This document shows positions 33,046-43,060 of a stretch of DNA of 64,000 bases, piece after piece; position 1 is the stretch's first letter, and the number at the start of each line of letters is the position of its first letter. The position numbers and the translations under genes were made by a program. The notes under the pieces were generated by a model. That model was not told the origin of the DNA and made no database searches. It saw only the letters and a list, made by a program, of their open reading frames with translations. The stretch is taken from the NCBI RefSeq assembly GCF_000282315.2, contig NZ_AKJN02000006.1:434001-498000 (forward strand). The letters run 5' to 3'. The DNA comes from Pseudomonas sp. GM41(2012) (GTDB lineage Bacteria > Pseudomonadota > Gammaproteobacteria > Pseudomonadales > Pseudomonadaceae).

Positions 33046-33109
33046 AAATCAAGGGTTTGCGAGCGAAAGCTGATGCAAACCCTTGTTTGTTTCTGGCTTG
33101 CTGTTTTAG
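33046..33109. repeat. 64-bp repeat, right copy (candidate att; also a hairpin after acoC)
   Basis: 59 of 64 bases match 7616-7679. It includes the same perfect CAAGGGTTTGC/GCAAACCCTTG hairpin followed by TTTGTTTC, so it could also terminate the aco operon 60 bases upstream. There is no tRNA here, which suggests the far end of an element inserted at tRNA-Leu. Confidence 0.65.
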
Positions 33110-33119
33110 CCCGTGGCAG

Positions 33120-33329
33120 TTATTGACCCGGGCCGCCAGCCCCTGGATTAGCACCGCGTCGATCTTCGCCAGAAGGGTTGCCGGTATCGACAAGCCTTCT
33201 CTCGACCAAGACATTTTGAAGGGCCTGGCGGGCTGCCGGATCGAGCTGATGCTCTCTTTCTTTGAGTTCAAGCAAGATAGGGCTGGACCAAGTGCGATAG
33301 GTTTTCTCAGCAATACGAATAGGTGTCAT
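33120..33329 (-). CDS. Small hypothetical protein
   Basis: 69 aa with a strong ribosome site (AAGGAGGAGACC before the ATG). N-terminal MTPIRIAEKTYRTWSSPILL and a helix ELKEREHQLDPAARQALQNV; Gly-rich tail. No function known. It begins right after the 64-bp repeat in the convergent direction. Confidence 0.65.
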   Translation of the reverse strand: MTPIRIAEKTYRTWSSPILLELKEREHQLDPAARQALQNVLVERRLVDTGNPSGEDRRGANPGAGGPGQ

Positions 33330-33429
33330 CGGTCTCCTCCTTGATCAAGGCGCGCCAACACAGCCGGCGCGATTTCGATTCGATAGAACCCTAGTCGAGA
33401 AATCTGTTTGCCGCCAAGCGGCTTCGATT

Positions 33430-34260
33430 TCATCCCTCATTTGCCCAGGCGCCCGTAGCCGCCGTGCGCCGAACATAGTCGGAAAAGTCCCGCGCCGGCC
33501 GACCGAGCGCACGCTGTACGCCATCGGCCACCGGAGTGTTGCGGCCATCCAGCACGGTGGTGAAAAGATAGAGCACCAGGTCGATCAGTTGGGCAGGAAG
33601 TTCTTCCTGTTCCAGCGCCTGGCGATAAGCCTCGGGCGGCACTGCGGCGAAACGGATTTCGCGGTTTGTCGCACGGGCGATTTCATCGATGGCTTCGGCA
33701 AATGTCAGCGCTCGTGGGCCCGTCAGTTCATAGAGTTGGCCAGAGTGTTCCGGTTTGGTCAGCGCCTCGACCGCGATCTCGGCGATGTCTTCTGCATCGA
33801 TGAACGGCTCTGCGATATGACCGACGGGCAGGGCCAATTCCCCTTGAAGGATGGGCTCCAGGAAATGCGCCTCGCTGAAATTCTGGAAGAACCAGCTGGC
33901 CCGCAGGATTGTCCAGTCGACTCCGCTGTTCTGGATGACGTGTTCGGCCTGCTCTGCTTCGACCTCGCCGCGCCCCGATAGCAACACCAGTTTGCTGACA
34001 CCGCTTTTGACCGCCTGATCGGTGAATGCCTGAACTGTTTCCAGTGCGCCAGGGACAGCGAGGTCTGGTTGAAAGGAGAGGTAGACCGCGTGAATGCCAT
34101 CAAGGGCTGCTTCCCAGGTAGCTCGATCTTCCCAGTCGAAGGGTGGGGTCGCCACGCGGGAACCTAGACGCACAGACCGGCCTTCCAGGCGTTGGGCAAT
34201 TCGCCGCCCGGTTCTGCCAGTCGCGCCGAGGATCAGGGTTTTTTCTTGAGTGGTTTTCAT
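33430..34260 (-). CDS. NmrA-like NAD(P)-binding protein
   Basis: 276 aa from the ATG at 34260 (GGAG nine bases upstream). Rossmann-type GATGRTGRRIAQRL at the N-terminus, then the NmrA/atypical SDR pattern (VYLSFQPDLAVPGALETVQA, LVLLSGRGE, TILRASWFFQNF). Such proteins are NAD(P)H-dependent reductases or redox-sensing regulators; substrate unknown. A TetR-family gene is divergent, and a palindrome lies in the promoter of this gene. Confidence 0.85.
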   Translation of the reverse strand: MKTTQEKTLILGATGRTGRRIAQRLEGRSVRLGSRVATPPFDWEDRATWEAALDGIHAVYLSFQPDLAVPGALETVQAFTDQAVKSGVSKLVLLSGRGEVEAEQAEHVIQNSGVDWTILRASWFFQNFSEAHFLEPILQGELALPVGHIAEPFIDAEDIAEIAVEALTKPEHSGQLYELTGPRALTFAEAIDEIARATNREIRFAAVPPEAYRQALEQEELPAQLIDLVLYLFTTVLDGRNTPVADGVQRALGRPARDFSDYVRRTAATGAWANEG

Positions 34261-34284
34261 CGCGTTCATCTCCATCGGGTTAAT

Positions 34285-34299
34285 GTGAGTGATGCTCAC
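34285..34299. promoter_or_regulatory. GTGAG-N5-CTCAC operator candidate
   Basis: A palindrome (AATGTGAG/CTCACGTT with one mismatch when extended) 25 bases upstream of the NmrA-like start, between it and the divergent TetR gene. It probably binds that TetR repressor. Confidence 0.6.
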
Positions 34300-34441
34300 G
34301 TTTAAAAGATGATAAACCCTCATGTTAAGCCGTCAACCGACAGAACCCTGGAAACCGACGTATGGAAGCTACCTGTTGGGCGCTCTGTTGAGCGGTGCTA
34401 AGGTGAGCCTATGTCATGTTTGTTGAAAGGGAAGTGCACCT

Positions 34442-35128
34442 ATGCCCAAGAAAATTCCTGAGGTGCTCGAGCCCCTTGGTTCAGAGCCGACACGGCGCAA
34501 CCCGACGCAACAGCGCAGTCGAGAGCGTCAGGAGCGAATTCTGGCCGTTGCAACTCAACTGATCGCGACCAAGGGCAGCGATCAATTGAAAATGAGTGAA
34601 ATTGCCGAGCGTTCCGAAATATCGATCGGATCGCTTTACCAATACTTTCCCGACAAGAGTTCGGTGATTTGGATGCTGGCCGAGCGCTATAACGCCGAAA
34701 GCCGTCGCTGTATCGAAGAAGCGTTGGGTGCGGTCGAGGACGCGCAAGGATTGCAAGCAGCCTATTCGGAGCTGCTCGATCAGTATTACGAGATTGTTTT
34801 GGCTACACCGGCGATGCGTGATATCTGGTCCGGGATGCAGGCGGACAAACAGCTCATGGCGTTGGAACTGCAGGAGAGTCGTATTGCGGGCGGGTTGTTG
34901 GCCGACACGATGCTGCGGGTATTCCCCGACAGCGATGCGTTGCGGGTTCGGGAGTCTGCGTTTCTGATCTGGCATTTGGGGGAGGCGACCATGCGGTTGG
35001 CTATCGCCTGCGCACCCGAGGAGGGGCGTGGTCTGGTCGAGGCCTTCAAACGCATGTCGTTGCTGGAAATCATGGCGCCAGCGGCCGGATCGAGTGAACT
35101 CGATTCAGCCGCCGATGCTGTCAGCTAA
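34442..35128 (+). CDS. TetR-family transcriptional regulator
   Basis: 228 aa. DNA-binding domain at about 25-75: RERQERILAVATQLIATKGS, then KMSEIAERSEISIGSLYQYF. The C-terminal ligand domain is of the TetR_C type. Divergent from the NmrA-like gene, which is its likely target. Its stop overlaps the end of the next convergent gene by four bases. Confidence 0.9.
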   Translation: MPKKIPEVLEPLGSEPTRRNPTQQRSRERQERILAVATQLIATKGSDQLKMSEIAERSEISIGSLYQYFPDKSSVIWMLAERYNAESRRCIEEALGAVEDAQGLQAAYSELLDQYYEIVLATPAMRDIWSGMQADKQLMALELQESRIAGGLLADTMLRVFPDSDALRVRESAFLIWHLGEATMRLAIACAPEEGRGLVEAFKRMSLLEIMAPAAGSSELDSAADAVS

Positions 35129-35409
35129 ACGAAAGGCTGACCGGTAAAACCACGAGGCAATCGTTGCCGTCCTTCCATGGCGGTGAGCCGTTCGACCCAG
35201 GCCGCGCGCCAGTCATTGGCGGTATGCGTAACTTTGGCTTTGCGTGCGGCGCGGCGTGCAGCGTTGCGCTGTTCTTTGCGCGCATCCTTGAACGCGTCGG
35301 TGTTGCGGCAGCTTCTGCATTTCACCCGGGCCAGTTCGCTGGTTGAAACGAGTTTGCTGCCTTTGTGACCGCAGGCCAGATGCCCGCCGACTTTGAAGTG
35401 AGTGACCAT
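35125..35409 (-). CDS. Small basic zinc-finger-like protein
   Basis: 94 aa from the ATG at 35409 (AAGGAGGCG upstream). Two Cys pairs (HLACGHKGS and VKCRSCRNTD) suggest a zinc ribbon. A strongly basic helix follows (KDARKEQRNAARRAARKAK), suggesting nucleic acid binding. No name known. Confidence 0.7.
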   Translation of the reverse strand: MVTHFKVGGHLACGHKGSKLVSTSELARVKCRSCRNTDAFKDARKEQRNAARRAARKAKVTHTANDWRAAWVERLTAMEGRQRLPRGFTGQPFV

Positions 35410-35485
35410 CAGACGCCTCCTTCGTGACGTGTGTTTGTTTGACCTCCAGCGTGCGGTGAACGTTCGTTGCCTGTGCAATGTGGAC

Positions 35486-35513
35486 AAAAAAAGGCCCGCA
35501 TGCGGGCGGGCCA
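35486..35513 (-). terminator. Minus-strand terminator
   Basis: The CCCGCATGCGGG palindrome (35495-35506) is followed, reading on the minus strand, by CC and a run of seven T (A-run at 35486-35492). Confidence 0.75.
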
Positions 35514-35588
35514 GGGGGATTCTTCAAAGGAGTCCGGTCACTGTAGGGCGTGAGTTGTGAACACAGCGTGAAACAGGCTGCGCAGTCA

Positions 35589-35614
35589 TAAAAAAGCCCA
35601 GCGTCAGGCTGGGT
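35589..35614 (-). terminator. Minus-strand terminator below the 76-aa gene
   Basis: GCCCAGC pairs with GCTGGGT, and an A-run at 35590-35595 gives a U-run on the minus-strand transcript. Confidence 0.8.
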
Positions 35615-35720
35615 TGGGGATGCAGCAGAAAGCGCTCACGCAAGGACGCACCCGGTGACGATAAGGTCGCCGTTCATGCGTCCTGAATCAGGCCGTGTCC
35701 TTGAGGATGTCCAGATCGAA

Positions 35721-35951
35721 TCATCTGAACCGCGGCAGGGGCGGGTCGACAGGTTTGAGCGACGACAGCGTATTGCGAATCAGTGGCGTGTCCTTCTCGA
35801 TGTCGTTCAGACGATCACGGATTCTGAGGGCTGTCGGGTGCCCGCCTTGATGATCGACCCAGTCGGCAATTTCCTTGCATGCCGCTGCCAGGCGAGCCTG
35901 ACGGGAGTCGAGCAGGGTGAGCAACGTGGTGATGGACTCTTTTTCGGACAT
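35721..35951 (-). CDS. Small helical hypothetical protein, paralogue of the 6823-7032 protein
   Basis: 76 aa from the ATG at 35951 (GGAGG eight bases upstream). Core ACKEIADWVDHQGGHPTALR then DRLNDIEKDTPLI matches the protein before the tRNA-Cys fragment at the W-V-x-x-x-G and D-x-I-x-K positions. Function unknown. Its transcript ends at the hairpin at 35589. Confidence 0.75.
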   Translation of the reverse strand: MSEKESITTLLTLLDSRQARLAAACKEIADWVDHQGGHPTALRIRDRLNDIEKDTPLIRNTLSSLKPVDPPLPRFR

Positions 35952-36078
35952 GGCAAACACCTCCGTTCAAGAAACCTTTAACTGGCAGCAAAAAGCCCGC
36001 GGGGAGCGAGCTGTCTGCCGATGGGGTCGCTAATCCTTCAGCTGTTTTTCAGTATAGACCCGTGAAAGGCAGGTAGCA

Positions 36079-36300
36079 TCAGCCTTGTCGGGCCGTCACT
36101 TGCGACCTGGCATTCAGCTGCCGGCATTCACGCAGGGCGTCTTCTTCACGATCGAAACCGTCCCCGATGAAGCCGCGGGTACGAGTATCGGCGATCCGAT
36201 ACCAGACGGCGGCGTCAGGTGGAGGATGATCGGTTTCTCCGGCTCGGCGACCATGGATGATGATCTTGTTGCATCGCTTCACAACGAAAATGTCTTCCAT
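36079..36300 (-). CDS. Small hypothetical protein
   Basis: 73 aa from the ATG at 36300 (MEDIFVVKRCNKIIIHGRRA). Short strand-forming segments (VWYRIADTRTRGFIGDGFD) followed by an acidic helix. No family recognised and a weak ribosome site. Confidence 0.55.
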   Translation of the reverse strand: MEDIFVVKRCNKIIIHGRRAGETDHPPPDAAVWYRIADTRTRGFIGDGFDREEDALRECRQLNARSQVTARQG

Positions 36301-36372
36301 GGCGTCACCGCAGCTCATTCAGGTTCACAACAACTATAGAAGCCATTTGCGATCGTGCAAAAAATGGACAGG

Positions 36373-37413
36373 TCAGTTCGTCGCTTCAACGGTGGCGGTC
36401 ATCTTCTCCAAAAACACCGCCAGCCCGACTTCCTCCGCCTTGAGCCCTTTGCGAGCTCGAGGCCTGGGCAGCTCAGCCAACGCCCCCAAGAGAAAACCAT
36501 CGAGCACCGCCGGGTGGATGTAACACTTGCGGCAGACGGCCGGGGTGTTGCCCAGTTGTTTGGCGACGTTCTTGACCATCTCCACCACATGCCGCTTGGC
36601 ATCCGACTCGGGCTCCCACTGCAGTTCCCGCAACATCGCCAATGCCAACGCGCTGCCGGCCCAGGTTCGGTAGTCCTTGGCGGTGAAGTCGGCACCGGTG
36701 AGGGTTTGCAGGTAGGCGTTGACGTCGGAGGAACTGACGGTGTGTCGCTCACCGTTTTCATCCAGGTACTGAAACAGGTTTTGCCCGGGAATTTCCAGGC
36801 ATCGTTTGATGATCCGCGCCAGGCGTCGGTCCTTCACGGTGATCTGGTGCTCGACGCCGCTTTTGCCACGGAACTGGAACTGGATCGCGGTGCCGTTGAC
36901 CTCGACGTGGCGGTTGCGCAGGGTGGTCAGGCCGTAGGATCGATTGTCCCGAGCGTACTGGGAGTTGCCGACCCGGATCAGCGTCGCATCAAGCAAGGTG
37001 ATGACCGTGGCCATGACTTTGTCGCGACTGAAGCCGGGAGCCGCCAACAGCGTTTCAAGCCGTTGGCGCAGTTTCGGCAGGGCCAGGCCAAAGTCACGCA
37101 AACGTGAATACTTGTCGGCATCACGCACCTCTCGCCAGCGCGGGTGATAACGGTATTGCTTTCGACCTCGGGCGTCACGGCCGGTGGCTTGTAGATGGCC
37201 GCACGGGTCGGCGCAGATCCATACATCGGTGTACGCCGGCGGTACGGCGAGGGCATTGATGCGTTTGATCTCGTCTTGATCGGTGATGCGCTGACCCGCA
37301 GGGTCGTAATAGCAGAACTTGTCGCGCAGTTTCTTGCGGGTGATGCCGGGCTGGGTGTCATCGACGTAATGCAGGTCGGATGGCAGCACATCGGGCAGCG
37401 CAGTATCGGGCAT
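36373..37413 (-). CDS. DNA topoisomerase IB
   Basis: 346 aa from the ATG at 37413. Bacterial type IB enzyme: RYHPRWREVRDADKYSRL, FRGKSGVEH (catalytic Arg and following Lys region), AKDYRTWAGSALAL, and the tyrosine nucleophile in CRKCYIHPAV. It relaxes supercoils by transient 3'-phosphotyrosine linkage. It stands alone, upstream of no partner. Confidence 0.92.
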   Translation of the reverse strand: MPDTALPDVLPSDLHYVDDTQPGITRKKLRDKFCYYDPAGQRITDQDEIKRINALAVPPAYTDVWICADPCGHLQATGRDARGRKQYRYHPRWREVRDADKYSRLRDFGLALPKLRQRLETLLAAPGFSRDKVMATVITLLDATLIRVGNSQYARDNRSYGLTTLRNRHVEVNGTAIQFQFRGKSGVEHQITVKDRRLARIIKRCLEIPGQNLFQYLDENGERHTVSSSDVNAYLQTLTGADFTAKDYRTWAGSALALAMLRELQWEPESDAKRHVVEMVKNVAKQLGNTPAVCRKCYIHPAVLDGFLLGALAELPRPRARKGLKAEEVGLAVFLEKMTATVEATN

Positions 37414-37488
37414 GGCGGTAGTCCTTGGCGGTGGATCACGGGCCGTTACAGCCATTGACCGCACGCTGTAGCAGGGGTGCCAGCGGAT

Positions 37489-38568
37489 TTACGCCAGCAC
37501 CGCCACCGCCTTGATCTGTGCCCAGAGTTGCTGGCCGGGGTGCACGCCCAATTGGTCCCGGGAGTAGCGGGTGATCCGCGCCAGCAGCGGTGTGCCGGCA
37601 GCGTCCAGACGGATCAGCACGTGGGCGGCGTTGTCGGCGCCCAACTCACTGATCACGGTGACCGGCAGGCGATTGAGGATGCTGCTTTGCTCGACGCTTT
37701 GCAGGCTCAGGCTGACATCCCGCGCCTGAACCTTGCAGCGTAGAGCCTGACCCGGATTCATCGGTGAGTGAGCCACGCGAATGTTCAGGGTCGTGTTCGG
37801 CAGTTGCAGGGTCAGCAACTGATAGTCGGGGTCATAGGCACTGACGTGCCCCTCGATCACCACGCCGGCGTCGTCACCCAGCGCCAAGGGCAGGTCGAGA
37901 CGGGCCAGCGTTTCGCCAATAGCGCCGCTGGCCAGCGCCTTGCCATTGCTGAGCAGAACGAGGTGATCGGCCAACCGCGCGACCTCATCCTGTGAGTGGC
38001 TGACATACAGCACCGGGATGTCCAGCTCATCATGCAGTCGTTGCAGGTAAGGCAGGATTTCGTTTTTGCGTTGGCTATCCAATGCTGCCAGCGGCTCGTC
38101 CATCAACAACAGTTTCGGGCTGGTGAGCAGGGCGCGGGCGATGCCGACCCGCTGCCGTTCACCGCCGGAAAGGTGTTGCGGATGGCGATCCAGCAAATGG
38201 CCGATCCCCAGCAGTTCAGTCGCGTGAGCCATGTCGACCCGTCGCTGCGGGCGAGGAATACGCTTGAGGCCGAACTCCAGATTGGCCAGCACCGACAGAT
38301 GGGGAAACAGGCTGGCTTCCTGGAAGACGTAACCCAGCGCACGTTTGTGTGGCGGCACGAAAATCTTCTTGTCGCTGTCCTGCCAGACTTCATCGTTGAC
38401 CTGGATGAATCCCTGCTCGGCCTTCTCCAGGCCAGCAATGCAGCGCAGGCAGGTGGTCTTGCCCGAACCGGAATGGCCGTAAAGTGCAGTGACGCCGCGG
38501 CCAGGCAATTGCAGATCCACCTCCAGGGCGAACCCTGAATACTTCAGTTTCAGACGCGTATGAATCAT
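37489..38568 (-). CDS. modC: ModC, molybdate ABC transporter ATP-binding protein
   Basis: 359 aa. Walker [10 protein letters not shown], signature [10 protein letters not shown] and Walker [12 protein letters not shown] in the first 230 residues. A C-terminal TOBE/Mop-type domain that binds oxyanion follows (about 290-350). It powers molybdate import with ModB and ModA. It begins three bases after the modB stop. Confidence 0.95.
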   Translation of the reverse strand: MIHTRLKLKYSGFALEVDLQLPGRGVTALYGHSGSGKTTCLRCIAGLEKAEQGFIQVNDEVWQDSDKKIFVPPHKRALGYVFQEASLFPHLSVLANLEFGLKRIPRPQRRVDMAHATELLGIGHLLDRHPQHLSGGERQRVGIARALLTSPKLLLMDEPLAALDSQRKNEILPYLQRLHDELDIPVLYVSHSQDEVARLADHLVLLSNGKALASGAIGETLARLDLPLALGDDAGVVIEGHVSAYDPDYQLLTLQLPNTTLNIRVAHSPMNPGQALRCKVQARDVSLSLQSVEQSSILNRLPVTVISELGADNAAHVLIRLDAAGTPLLARITRYSRDQLGVHPGQQLWAQIKAVAVLA

Positions 38569-38571
38569 CGA

Positions 38572-39252
38572 TCAGCTCCAGCCCGCTTTGGTTTTACGGC
38601 TGGAGTAGAGCGCCAGCAACACCATAAAGGAGAACACCAGCATCGCACCCGCCAGCCAATGGGCCTGGGCGTATTCCATGGCTTCGACGTGATCGTAGAT
38701 CTGCACCGAGACCACGCGGGTCTTGTCGGGAATGTTGCCGCCGATCATCAGCACCACGCCGAATTCACCGACGGTGTGGGCAAAACCGAGAATGGCAGCG
38801 GTGATGAAACCGGGGCGGGCCAGCGGCAGGATCACGCTGAAAAACGTGTCCCAGGGATTGGCGCGTAAGGTCGCGGCCACTTCCAAGGGGCGAGTGCCGA
38901 TGGCAGAAAAAGCGTTTTGCAGTGGCTGGACCACGAACGGCATCGAGTAGAGCACTGAGCCGATCACCAGCCCTGCAAAACTGAACGTGAGGGTGCCGAG
39001 GCCGAGTGATTGGGTGAAGTGGCCGACAAACCCGTTAGGGCCGAGCGCCAGCAACAGATAAAAGCCAATCACCGTCGGCGGCAGTACCAGGGGCAGGGCG
39101 ACGATCGCCCCGACCGGGCCACGCAACCACGAGCGGGTGCGCGACAGCCATAACGCAATCGGAGTGCCGATGACCAGCAGGATGACTGTCGTCAGCGACG
39201 CCAGTTTCAGGGTCAGCCAGATGGCGGAAAAGTCGGCACTCGATAGCGTCAT
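38572..39252 (-). CDS. modB: ModB, molybdate ABC transporter permease
   Basis: 226 aa with five to six membrane helices. The EAA-type loop is visible ([20 protein letters not shown]). Its ATG follows the modA stop directly (TAAATG), so the operon is tightly coupled. Confidence 0.95.
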   Translation of the reverse strand: MTLSSADFSAIWLTLKLASLTTVILLVIGTPIALWLSRTRSWLRGPVGAIVALPLVLPPTVIGFYLLLALGPNGFVGHFTQSLGLGTLTFSFAGLVIGSVLYSMPFVVQPLQNAFSAIGTRPLEVAATLRANPWDTFFSVILPLARPGFITAAILGFAHTVGEFGVVLMIGGNIPDKTRVVSVQIYDHVEAMEYAQAHWLAGAMLVFSFMVLLALYSSRKTKAGWS

Positions 39253-40084
<832 letters not shown>

Positions 40085-40136
40085 AAATGCCTGCAAACGG
40101 AATGTGCTAAATGCGCGTTATTAAGGCCGCGCTGAA

Positions 40137-40273
40137 CCTGTAGCAGCTGCCGAAGGCTGCGTTCGGCTGCGCAGCAGTCGTAAATCCAGCTGCCGCGGTT
40201 AGCCTGAAAGACTGCGGTGTCTGGTTTCACGACCGCTTCGCAGCCGAACGCAGCCTTCGGCAGCTGCTACAGG
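40137..40273. repeat. REP/BIME palindrome pair
   Basis: CCTGTAGCAGCTGCCGAAGG at 40137 and its complement ending at 40273 form two inverted REP units separated by about 50 bases. They lie between modA and the nitronate monooxygenase gene. Confidence 0.85.
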
Positions 40274-40281
40274 TGAGTGCG

Positions 40282-41346
40282 TTACCGACCCACCAATTTC
40301 GCCAATCCTTCCTCAGCTAACTTCCGGGTCAGTTCAGCCGTAGTCATTTCAACGCCCAGCGTGAATGCCTGACCCGCCCAGAGATTGCTGAAATCCGCTT
40401 CTCCCTTGGCCCGCAACGGCATCAGCGCACCACCCGCCAGCGGGAAGGCCGGTGCTTTGGTGCTCATCGGTCCGAGTTCGCGCATTACCCGATTGAGAAT
40501 TCCGCGCGCCGGGCGTCCGGTGAAAATGTTAGTGACGGCGGTTTCACTTTCCTTGGCCGTGCGCAACGCCTTGTGATGAGACGTACTGACCTTGGCCTCT
40601 GGCGTGAACAAGTACGCCGTGCCCACTTGCACCGCCGAAGCCCCCAACAGGAAAGCCGCCGCGACGCCTCGTGCATCGGCAATCCCGCCAGCAGCAATCA
40701 CCGGCACTTTCACCGCATCAACGATCTGCGGCACCAGCGCAAAGATCCCCACCTGGCTGCTCAGATCATCACTGAGAAACATGCCCCGATGGCCACCGGC
40801 TTCATACCCCATGGCAATGATTGCGTCACAACCGTGCTGTTCGAGCCAAATGGCCTCTTCAACCGTGGTGGCCGAGGAGAGCACTTTCGCCCCAGTGGCT
40901 TTCACGCGATCCAACAGGGACTTTTCCGGCAGGCCGAAGTGGAAACTCACGACTTCGGGGCGAAATTCTTCGATCACTTCGCAGGCCGCGCTATCGAACG
41001 GCGCTCGATTGGACACCGGCGTCGGCGCGTCGAAGTCCACGCCAAGTTCCCGGTAGTAGGGCTCTAGCAGATTCTTCCAGTCTCGAGCGCGTTGCTCATC
41101 GGCGGCGGGCGGCTGATGACAGAAGTAGTTGACGTTGATCGGGCGCTGAGTGTGTTGGCGAATCGTTTTCAGCTCCTCGCGCAACTGATCGATGCTCAAC
41201 ATGGCGGCGGGCATCGAGCCCAAGCCGCCAGCGTCACTGGCTGCGATAACCATGGCCGAAGTGGTCGCGCCGGCCATGGGTGCCTGGATGATCGGCAGCT
41301 CAATGCCAAGCAGGTCAAGAATGCGGGTATCTGGCCATTTGCTCAT
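40282..41346 (-). CDS. Nitronate monooxygenase / 2-nitropropane dioxygenase family
   Basis: 354 aa, FMN-binding TIM barrel. N-terminal LPIIQAPMAGATTSAMVIAA, the central AMGYEAGGHRGMF (class I NMO motif) and PVIAAGGIADARGVAAAFLL phosphate-binding region. It oxidises nitronates such as propionate 3-nitronate using oxygen. It is flanked by a REP pair and stands alone. Confidence 0.9.
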   Translation of the reverse strand: MSKWPDTRILDLLGIELPIIQAPMAGATTSAMVIAASDAGGLGSMPAAMLSIDQLREELKTIRQHTQRPINVNYFCHQPPAADEQRARDWKNLLEPYYRELGVDFDAPTPVSNRAPFDSAACEVIEEFRPEVVSFHFGLPEKSLLDRVKATGAKVLSSATTVEEAIWLEQHGCDAIIAMGYEAGGHRGMFLSDDLSSQVGIFALVPQIVDAVKVPVIAAGGIADARGVAAAFLLGASAVQVGTAYLFTPEAKVSTSHHKALRTAKESETAVTNIFTGRPARGILNRVMRELGPMSTKAPAFPLAGGALMPLRAKGEADFSNLWAGQAFTLGVEMTTAELTRKLAEEGLAKLVGR

Positions 41347-41535
41347 TTGAAGGGTTCTCCGACGTCATAACAGGGCAGGGACGGTAGGACAGATTTTGTA
41401 ACAGCTATGACTGACATAAGGCCAGTCGAGTTTTTGTTCCGTGTGTCACTCTTGGCTTAAAGTCGAGTACGGTGAAATGTTGCTATGTGTTATTTCAACT
41501 GCACGAAAACTGAGTGATTCCATCTGGAGGCAGCA

Positions 41536-42519
41536 ATGTTCCAAGGCATTTTGATCGACAAAGACGACAGCGGTTACCGGGCCACACTGCAAGAGATCAA
41601 TGACGATCAACTGCCCGAGGGCGATGTGACTGTGCGTGTGGCGTACAGCACGCTGAACTTCAAGGATGGCCTGGCGATCACCGGCAGCAGCCCGGTGGTG
41701 CGAAAATTCCCAATGGTGCCGGGCATCGATCTGGCAGGCACTGTCGAATCCAGTGAGCATCCGGACTACAAGGTCGGTGATCAGGTCGTACTCAATGGCT
41801 GGGGTGTTGGCGAAGGACATTGGGGCGGACTGGCGCAGAAGGCTCGCTTGAACGGCGACTGGCTGATTCCACTACCCAAGGCGTTCACCGCGGCGCAAGC
41901 GATGGCCATCGGCACGGCGGGTTACACGGCGATGCTGAGCATCCTGGCGCTGGAACATAATGGCGTGACGCCCGATCAGGGCGAAGTATTGGTCACCGGC
42001 GCCAATGGCGGTGTAGGCAGTTTCGCCATCGCACTGCTGAGCAAGCTCGGCTATCGGGTGGTCGCGTCCACCGGCCGAACCTCCGAGCACGATTACCTCA
42101 AGCAACTGGGTGCCAGCGAAATCATCGACCGCGCCACGCTGTCCGAGCCGGGCAAGCCCTTGGCCAGGGAGCGCTGGGCGGCGGTCATCGACTCGGTGGG
42201 CAGTCACACCCTGGCCAATGCCTGTGCCAGCACCAAGGCCAACGGCACTGTCGCCGCGTGTGGCCTGGCGCAAGGCATGGACTTCCCGGCTTCAGTCGCA
42301 CCGTTCATTTTGCGCGGCGTAACCCTGGCTGGGATCAACAGCGTGACTCAGCCCAAAGCCAAGCGGATACTGGCCTGGAATCGTCTGGCCAAGGATCTAG
42401 ACTTCGCCTTGCTGCCGTTGATCAGTCACGAAATCGGTTTGAGTGAAACGATCGAGGCCGCACCGCGTTTGCTCGCAGGTCAGTTGCGTGGTCGGGTGGT
42501 GGTCGACGTCAATCGTTGA
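41536..42519 (+). CDS. acuI: YhdH/AcuI-type acrylyl-CoA reductase, MDR family
   Basis: 327 aa, zinc-free medium-chain dehydrogenase/reductase. MFQGILIDKDDSGYRATLQE is typical of YhdH/AcuI. STLNFKDGLAITG, GWGVGEGHWGG and the Rossmann VTGANGGVGSFAIALLSKLG are visible. It reduces acrylyl-CoA with NADPH. GGAGG lies upstream of the ATG. The next gene follows 52 bases later on the same strand. Confidence 0.88.
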   Translation: MFQGILIDKDDSGYRATLQEINDDQLPEGDVTVRVAYSTLNFKDGLAITGSSPVVRKFPMVPGIDLAGTVESSEHPDYKVGDQVVLNGWGVGEGHWGGLAQKARLNGDWLIPLPKAFTAAQAMAIGTAGYTAMLSILALEHNGVTPDQGEVLVTGANGGVGSFAIALLSKLGYRVVASTGRTSEHDYLKQLGASEIIDRATLSEPGKPLARERWAAVIDSVGSHTLANACASTKANGTVAACGLAQGMDFPASVAPFILRGVTLAGINSVTQPKAKRILAWNRLAKDLDFALLPLISHEIGLSETIEAAPRLLAGQLRGRVVVDVNR

Positions 42520-42571
42520 CTGTTGCACCATAATTAAAACAGACAAATGACAGAGACAAGGACTATTGACC

Positions 42572-43060
42572 ATGGATGTAAAGCAGCGTGAAGTACGGCC
42601 CTTTAGCGTCTCGGGCCTGCAAGTGCGCACTTGCAATGCCGCAGAGCAGCAACCAGGCACTGCGCGCATTGGTCCGATGTGGGAACAATTCTTCGTTGAG
42701 GGGGTTTTTGACAAGATCCCCCACAAACAGCCGGATTCCTTCATGTACGGCGTCTACTCCAACTACGAGTCCGACGCTTCGGGCTACTTCGATGTGACCG
42801 CGGGTGTGGCGGTCACCGCGCCCTCCGAGAACTTTGCGCAGATTCAGGTGGAGGGAGGCGATTACCTGGTGTTCAGCGCCAAAGGGGCGATGCCGGAGAG
42901 CGTCATTCAGACGTGGGGCCTGATCTGGGCCTACTTTAAGGACAACCCGCAGATTTGCCGTTCGTTCGCCACAGACTTCGAGGTCTATACCAGCCCGGAT
43001 TCAGTGTCGGTCTACATCGGCATTCAAGACTCAGACGGGTTTTCGCGCTCAAGCAACTGA
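42572..43060 (+). CDS. GyrI-like/AraC effector-binding domain protein
   Basis: 162 aa from the ATG at 42572 (AAGGA eight bases upstream; the TTG two codons earlier is less likely). GyrI-like fold: IGPMWEQFFVEGVFDKIPHK, YGVYSNYESDASGYFDVTAG, and a C-terminal DFEVYTSPDSVSVYIGI. It binds small amphipathic ligands in related proteins. Its 3' end overlaps ada by 37 bases on the other strand. Confidence 0.85.
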   Translation: MDVKQREVRPFSVSGLQVRTCNAAEQQPGTARIGPMWEQFFVEGVFDKIPHKQPDSFMYGVYSNYESDASGYFDVTAGVAVTAPSENFAQIQVEGGDYLVFSAKGAMPESVIQTWGLIWAYFKDNPQICRSFATDFEVYTSPDSVSVYIGIQDSDGFSRSSN

